Part shown: positions 59,598 to 64,000 of the stretch, piece by piece
Layout of the letters: every line of letters begins with the position of its first letter
Position numbering within the stretch: position 1 is the first letter of the stretch
Assembly (NCBI RefSeq): GCF_024295805.1
Contig: NZ_JANCLX010000032.1
Coordinates: 1-64,000, forward strand
Direction of reading: 5' to 3'
DNA from: Streptomyces cucumeris
GTDB taxonomy: Bacteria > Actinomycetota > Actinomycetes > Streptomycetales > Streptomycetaceae
DNA length: 64,000 nucleotides
Program-made: the position numbers and the translations under genes
Notes under the pieces: model-generated
Database searches by the model: none
Told to the model about the DNA's origin: nothing
What the model saw: only the letters and a program-made list of their open reading frames with translations

Positions 59598-61712
59598 TCA
59601 CCGCAGGGCGTCCGGCAGCGGGCGGTGATGGAGCACGTCGAGCCGGGAGACGGCCCGGGTGAGGACCACATACAGCCGGTGGAGACCGCGGGGTTCGGCG
59701 TCCACGATGGCCGCGGGTTCGGCCACGACGACATGGTCGTACTCCAGGCCCTTGGCCACGATGGCGGGCAGGACGGTGACGCGTGCGACACCGTCCGGCT
59801 CCTCGGCCGCGGCGGTCGCGATCCCGGCCCGCTCGAGCGCCTGCGCCAACCGTGCCGTGTCCGCGGCGGCGGCGATCACGGCGATCGAACCGTCCCGCTC
59901 CAGGGCGCCGCGGACGGTCGCCACCACCTCCTCGGTGAGTCCTGCCGTCCGGCGGATCCGCAGGCTTCCGTCCCGGCGCAGCGAGCGCGCCACGGGTACG
60001 TCGACCGGAAGCGCGGCCAGGAGGCGGTTGGCGAGGTCGACGATGGCCCCGGGGACCCGGAATCCGGTGGTCAACGGCACCACGGTGGCCTCCGGCTTCC
60101 CCAGGTGGCCCAGGTGTTCGGCCCAACTGCGGGCGGCCCAGGGGGTGGTGCCCTGCGCGAGATCACCGAGAACGGTGAGGGAGCCGAATCCGGCGCGGCG
60201 GGCGATGGCGCGGCACTGCATCGCGGAGAGATCCTGTGCCTCGTCGACCACGATATGGCCGTAGCCCGCGGGTCGTTCGACGAGCCCGGCCACCTCGTCG
60301 AGGAGTATCAGGTCCGCCGCCGACCACCGGGCACTCCTGAACGACCGCGGTGGTTTCCGCCAGAGCAGGGCCGACTGCTCCTGTGCGGTGAGCAGTCCGT
60401 CGGCGGCGCGGGCCAGCGCGCCGGCGTCGCCGAACAGCTCGGCCAGCACCTCCTCCGGGCGCACGGCGGGCCATACGCCGTTCACGAACGCGGTCATGGC
60501 GGCGGACCGCTCCATCCGCCGCAGCCACGCGGTGCTCGGCGGTCCGGCACGGCGCTCGGCCTGACGCTGGAGGAGCCCGACCGCGCGGGACCGCACCCGC
60601 TCGCGTCCGATCGCGTACGGCGGGCGGGCGGCGCGCACCTCCTCGACGATCCGCTCCAGTTCATCGAGCGGGATACGGCGGCGGTAGGAGCCGTCGGGCA
60701 CGGCGAGCGGTTCGGCGGGCGGCCCGACCCGGCCGTAGAGCGCGCGGGCGAGCACGGCCGCCATCCGCGAGTCGTGCTTGAGCTCCGCGGCGGCCGGGGC
60801 GTCGGTCGCGCCCACGGGGTGGCGGGCGATCTCGTCCTCCAGCGTGCACTGACGGATATCGGCCTCACCGAGCGCAGGCAGCACCTCGGCGATATAGCGC
60901 AGGAAGGCACGGTTGGGGCCGAGGATCAGAAGGCCACCGCGCTGGATGCGCTGGGGGTGGGTGTAGAGCAGATAGGCGGCGCGGTGCAGGCCGACGGCGG
61001 TCTTGCCGGTGCCGGGCGCGCCCTGGACACAGACCGAGTCGGTCAGTTCGCCGCGGACCAGGTCGTCCTGCTCGGGCTGGATGGTGGCGGCGATATCGCG
61101 CATCGGCCCCACGCGCGGGCGCTCGATCTCGCCGGTGACGATCCGGCTGGGATCCTGACGGGCCCGGCCGGAGGTGAGGTGCTCGTCCTCGATCCCGGTG
61201 AGGTCCTCCGCGTCGCCACGGCTGAAGGGCGCCCATCCGAAGCGGCGGCGGACCGCCACGCCCTGGGGGTCACGGGGGCCTGCCTGGTAGAAGGCGCGGG
61301 AGACGGGAGCCCGCCAGTCGATCACCATCGGGGGTGCCGAGGGGTGCTCGACGATCCGGCGGCGGCCGATGTGATAGCGCTGACCGCGGTGGTCCCCGGC
61401 TTCGGGGTCGTGGCCGAAGTCGAGCCGGCCGAAGAAGAGCGGGGTGTCCGGCTCCTCGGCCAGCTCCTTGGCGTAGCTGCGCAGATGACGGCCGAGGACC
61501 TCGGCATCCGCGCCGCTGCCCGACACGTCCTCACCGGTGATGACCTGGTCACCCGCCCCGTGCACCATCCGGTCCAGCGCCGCGCGGCAGGAGTCGTGGT
61601 AGGCGCGTTCCTCGGCGAGCTGCCCGGTGAGCGCGTCGGCGGGATCCGCGGTGTCCGCGGGGAGCCCCCGGTCCGGCCCGGCGCCGCGGATGTGCTGTTC
61701 GGTCGTGGTCAT
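59598..61712 (-). CDS. helD: HelD-type RNA polymerase recycling ATPase
   Basis: A 704-residue SF1 helicase-like protein of the actinobacterial HelD class. The N-terminal coiled coil (about residues 25-90) is followed by a UvrD-like core: Walker A GAPGTGKTAVG near residue 234, Walker B VVDEAQDLS near 490, and GLEYDHVVVAEP and LYVVLTRA near the end. HelD displaces stalled RNA polymerase and confers rifamycin tolerance in some actinomycetes. No rifamycin-associated element was found upstream. The TetR gene lies 150 bases upstream on the same strand. Confidence 0.85.
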   Translation of the reverse strand: MTTTEQHIRGAGPDRGLPADTADPADALTGQLAEERAYHDSCRAALDRMVHGAGDQVITGEDVSGSGADAEVLGRHLRSYAKELAEEPDTPLFFGRLDFGHDPEAGDHRGQRYHIGRRRIVEHPSAPPMVIDWRAPVSRAFYQAGPRDPQGVAVRRRFGWAPFSRGDAEDLTGIEDEHLTSGRARQDPSRIVTGEIERPRVGPMRDIAATIQPEQDDLVRGELTDSVCVQGAPGTGKTAVGLHRAAYLLYTHPQRIQRGGLLILGPNRAFLRYIAEVLPALGEADIRQCTLEDEIARHPVGATDAPAAAELKHDSRMAAVLARALYGRVGPPAEPLAVPDGSYRRRIPLDELERIVEEVRAARPPYAIGRERVRSRAVGLLQRQAERRAGPPSTAWLRRMERSAAMTAFVNGVWPAVRPEEVLAELFGDAGALARAADGLLTAQEQSALLWRKPPRSFRSARWSAADLILLDEVAGLVERPAGYGHIVVDEAQDLSAMQCRAIARRAGFGSLTVLGDLAQGTTPWAARSWAEHLGHLGKPEATVVPLTTGFRVPGAIVDLANRLLAALPVDVPVARSLRRDGSLRIRRTAGLTEEVVATVRGALERDGSIAVIAAAADTARLAQALERAGIATAAAEEPDGVARVTVLPAIVAKGLEYDHVVVAEPAAIVDAEPRGLHRLYVVLTRAVSRLDVLHHRPLPDALR

Positions 61713-61754
61713 GGCTGTGCCGCCCCCTCGTGCCGTTCGACCGGACCAGCATAG

Positions 61755-61786
61755 CGTGACTCAGTCAGTTTTTTAACCCGGTCACG
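61755..61786. promoter_or_regulatory. Possible TetR operator upstream of HelD
   Basis: TGACT-C-AGTCA (61757-61767) is a perfect 11-base palindrome within a wider repeat, CGTGAC (61755-61760) to GTCACG (61781-61786). The AT-rich spacer makes it a promoter-like spot 43 bases before the HelD start. Assignment to the adjacent TetR protein is inferred from position. Confidence 0.45.
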
Positions 61787-61862
61787 TTTTTTATCGGGGG
61801 AACGTCACCGAGACGGATCCCGGCCCGGCAGGGCGCTGCGGATCGGGCGTTGGCAGCGACGC

Positions 61863-62507
61863 TCAGGCGTAGGGAGTGAGGCCCGAGCGCAGCATGGTGA
61901 AGGCACGTTCGGCGGCGGTGACCGCGTCCGGGTGAACGCCCCAGGCGGTGGCTCCCGCCTCCACCCGGCGCCAGTTCTCCTGGGCCAGGATGCGCTGGAC
62001 GGCGATGATCTGGCCCGCGGCGATGCGGGCGGTGATGTCATCCGGTCCCTCCTTCTCCTCAGCCGCCTCCGCGAGGGCCGCGGCGAGCGCGTCCTCCGAG
62101 CGGCCGGTGTACGCGAAGAGCCGTGCGACCAGGCTGGGGGTGCCGTACAGCAGCCGGTGGAAGGCGAGCACCTCGGCGTCGTCGTTGAGCCCGGTCACCG
62201 GATCGTGGCGGTCCAGTCCGTCCAGGAAGTGACGCCGCAGCGCCTCCAGGGGCGCCTCCCCCGCCGTCCGACCCCGCACCACCCGGGCCGCCTCGTCCTC
62301 GTGGTCGGCGAACCGGTGGAGCGCCAGATCCTCCTTCGAGGCGAAGTAGCGGAACAGGGTGGGCTTGGACACCTCGGCCGCGGCCGCCACATCGGCGACG
62401 GACACCTCGTCGAACCCCCGCTGGAGGAACAGCGAGATCGCCGTCTCGGAGATCGTCCGGTACATCCGCTGCTTCTTGCGTTCCCGCAGGCCCGTCTCAC
62501 CGCTCAT
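61863..62507 (-). CDS. TetR-family transcriptional regulator
   Basis: A 214-residue repressor-like protein. The N-terminal helix-turn-helix reads ISLFLQRGFDEVSVADVAAAAEVSKPTLFRYFASKEDL; the rest is the helical ligand-binding domain, with the segment EAEKEG-type loop near the end. Ligand unknown. ATG 62507. Immediately upstream of HelD on the same strand, with a palindromic site between them, so HelD is its likely target. Confidence 0.9.
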   Translation of the reverse strand: MSGETGLRERKKQRMYRTISETAISLFLQRGFDEVSVADVAAAAEVSKPTLFRYFASKEDLALHRFADHEDEAARVVRGRTAGEAPLEALRRHFLDGLDRHDPVTGLNDDAEVLAFHRLLYGTPSLVARLFAYTGRSEDALAAALAEAAEEKEGPDDITARIAAGQIIAVQRILAQENWRRVEAGATAWGVHPDAVTAAERAFTMLRSGLTPYA

Positions 62508-62571
62508 GGGTGAACCGTAGCCGCCGGTGCCTCCCCGGCGGGCGTGCGTCCGCCGGGGAGGCACCGGCCCC

Positions 62572-63579
62572 TCAGGGAAGGTCCACCCCGGCCTCCACGG
62601 AGAGCCGGTCGATCTCGGCGAGTTCGGCGTCGGTGAAGCCGGGCGAGTCCAGCACCGCGACGTTCTGCTCGAGCTGGGTGACACTGCTCGCGCCGATCAG
62701 CACCGAGACCACCCGTGGGTCCCGCAGCACCCATGCCAGTGCCATCTGGGCGAGGGTCTGACCGCGCCCCTCGGCCAGCTTGTTGAGCGCGCGCAGCAGG
62801 GTGAGGCGCTCCTCGGTGAGCGCGTCCCGGGTGAGGAAGTGGCCGAGCGCCATCCGGGAGTCGGCGGGCACCCCGTGCAGATAGCGGTCGGTGAGCTGGC
62901 CCTGAGCGAGGGGCGAGAAGGCGATGACGCCGACACCCGCCCGCGCCGAGGACTCCAGCACCCCACCCTCGACCCCGCGCTGGAGCATCGAGTACGGATG
63001 CTGGTTGATCAGGTACGGGGTGCGCAGCTCCGTCAGGATCGCGGCCGCCTCGTCGATCGCCTCCGGGGGATAGTTGGACAGCCCCGCGTAGAGCGCCTTG
63101 CCCTGCCGCACCGCGCTGTCGAGCGCGCCCATCGTCTCCTCGAGGGGCGTGTCCGGGTCGAAGCGGTGGGAGTAGAAGACATCGACGTGGTCCAGCCCCA
63201 TCCGGGACAGCGACTGGTCGAGGCTGGCGAGGAGGTACTTGCGGGAACCCCATTCGCCGTACGGGCCGGGCCACATGAGGTACCCGGCCTTGGTGGCGAT
63301 GAACAGCTCGTCACGGTAGGGGCGGAAGTCCTGGGCGAAGACGGTGCCGAAGTTGGCCTCGGCGCTGCCGGGCGGCGGGCCGTAGTTGTTGGCCAGGTCG
63401 ATATGGGTGACCCCGAGGTCGACGGCGCGGCGCAGCACCGCGCGCTGTGTCCCGAGCGGGTGGGTGTCACCGAAGTTGTGCCACAGACCGAGCGAGACCT
63501 TCGGCAGCAGCACTCCGCTGCGTCCGCAGCGCTGGTACTGCATGGAGTCGTAGCGGTCGTCCGAGGCGATGTGGACCAT
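62572..63579 (-). CDS. Aldo/keto reductase, YghZ-like
   Basis: A 335-residue reductase of the L-glyceraldehyde 3-phosphate reductase type. GLWHNFGDTHPLGTQ, HIDLANNYGPPPGSAEANFG (catalytic Asp and Tyr), ATKAGYLMWPGPYGEWGSRKYLLASL, and YSHRFDPDTPLEETM match YghZ; Lys in TKAGY and His in YSHRFD complete the tetrad. It reduces methylglyoxal or phosphorylated aldehydes in relatives. ATG 63579 with AAGGAAG six bases upstream. Confidence 0.92.
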   Translation of the reverse strand: MVHIASDDRYDSMQYQRCGRSGVLLPKVSLGLWHNFGDTHPLGTQRAVLRRAVDLGVTHIDLANNYGPPPGSAEANFGTVFAQDFRPYRDELFIATKAGYLMWPGPYGEWGSRKYLLASLDQSLSRMGLDHVDVFYSHRFDPDTPLEETMGALDSAVRQGKALYAGLSNYPPEAIDEAAAILTELRTPYLINQHPYSMLQRGVEGGVLESSARAGVGVIAFSPLAQGQLTDRYLHGVPADSRMALGHFLTRDALTEERLTLLRALNKLAEGRGQTLAQMALAWVLRDPRVVSVLIGASSVTQLEQNVAVLDSPGFTDAELAEIDRLSVEAGVDLP

Positions 63580-63831
63580 GCGGCGCTTCCTTGTCCTCGA
63601 CGGGGCGTCCGGGGCGGACGGATGCCTCCCCGGGCGGAGCGGGGATTCCGCCGCGCCGAGCCTGTCAGGTCTGCGCCGGAGCCGCGACGTCGCGCCCGTC
63701 GGCTCATCCGTTAGGGGGCCGGAAACGAAAAGGAGCCGCACACATACAAGAGGCCAGCAGTGTGGGCATCACTGCCGGCGCTCGTCACGGCCTCGGGGTG
63801 CGCGATGAGGCCGGTCGCGGTGCGGTGGCCG

Positions 63832-64000
63832 TCAGACGAACGTCTGGCGCTGGAGCCAGAGGTCCCTGGCGGTTCCGCTGCCCTGGAGGAACACGTACAG
63901 CAGGTTCTCCTCGTTGAGGATGGGCACGCTCACACCCGCCGATCCGATCGATCCGCCGAGCGACTGGAACCCGGTGTAGGTCGGGTCGTTCTCGGTGGAC
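63832..64000 (-). CDS. C-terminal fragment of a secreted repeat protein (cut by the window edge)
   Basis: Only the last 55 residues are visible. The frame reads TYTGFQSLGGSIGS, GVSVPILNEENLLYVFLQGSG and ends DLWLQRQTFV. The spaced SLGG and V-x-x-F/L-G pattern is like PLL/tectonin-type beta-propeller repeats, which bind carbohydrates or act as surface proteins. Domain assignment is tentative because most of the protein lies outside the window. Confidence 0.5.
   Translation of the reverse strand, partial: STENDPTYTGFQSLGGSIGSAGVSVPILNEENLLYVFLQGSGTARDLWLQRQTFV

Noticed and set aside
56400..61754. Plus-strand open frame of 1784 codons
   Set aside because: It lies antisense to the CobW, FG-GAP and HelD genes and overlaps the kinase end; residues follow the GC skew of codon positions and show no domain.
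61713..61862. Rifamycin-associated element upstream of HelD
   Set aside because: The inverted repeat typical of that element was looked for and not found; other palindromes are present.
1..64000. tRNA, rRNA, CRISPR array, transposase or integrase
   Set aside because: None seen on either strand; no repeated spacer pattern, IS ends or attachment sites recognised.

Overview
The window is a very GC-rich stretch with codon use, SD-led or GTG starts, and many gene families typical of Streptomyces (streptophobe, DUF3040, DUF3995, actinobacterial HelD, NarL-type two-component pairs, F420-type luciferase-like oxidoreductase). No tRNA, rRNA, insertion sequence, CRISPR array or phage gene was seen. It looks like the right-hand edge of a modular polyketide cluster followed by about 58 kb of ordinary chromosome with accessory and regulatory genes.

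Layout. 1-5.7 kb (minus strand): start of a type I polyketide synthase (AT-ACP loading module, then KS and a truncated AT), preceded in the same operon by a LuxE/PaaK-like adenylate-forming protein and a stand-alone FabD-like acyltransferase; a 0.7 kb gene-free gap (5658-6335) probably marks the cluster edge. 6.3-12.4 kb: DUF817 membrane protein, GNAT acetyltransferase with a short leader ORF and hairpin, Kef-type antiporter plus DUF3040-like protein divergent from a NarL-type kinase/regulator pair, LLM oxidoreductase. 12.6-19.6 kb: secreted DUF1996 protein, lipoprotein, TerB, a small operon (JAB-like with a TTA codon, SnoaL-like, VOC), two uncharacterised proteins. 19.6-31.4 kb: mostly catabolic or redox enzymes (hydrolase, Gfo/Idh, VOC, three SDRs, BBE-type flavoprotein, AT3 acyltransferase, VC1184-type class V aminotransferase) with an AAA ATPase and an 18-G tract. 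31.7-42.8 kb: AI-2E transporter, NsrR and flavohemoglobin with matching NsrR boxes, TcmP-like methyltransferase, CPBP protease divergent from a second NarL-type pair, macrodomain, an M56-like membrane protease with an uncharacterised partner, YceI. 42.9-50.3 kb: PHP protein, GH65 phosphorylase with its HAD mutase, propeller lipoprotein, Fic-like toxin with antitoxin, aldo/keto reductase. 50.6-56.8 kb: MMPL transporter, streptophobe and an OmpR-type two-component system in one run. 56.9-64 kb: FG-GAP secreted protein, CobW GTPase, HelD, TetR regulator, aldo/keto reductase, and the C-terminus of a repeat protein cut by the window edge.

Functional threads: polyketide starter supply at the left; nitric oxide detoxification (NsrR/HmpA); phosphorolytic disaccharide use (GH65/HAD); envelope sensing and export (three two-component systems, MMPL, CPBP, M56-like); and RNA polymerase rescue or rifamycin tolerance (HelD).
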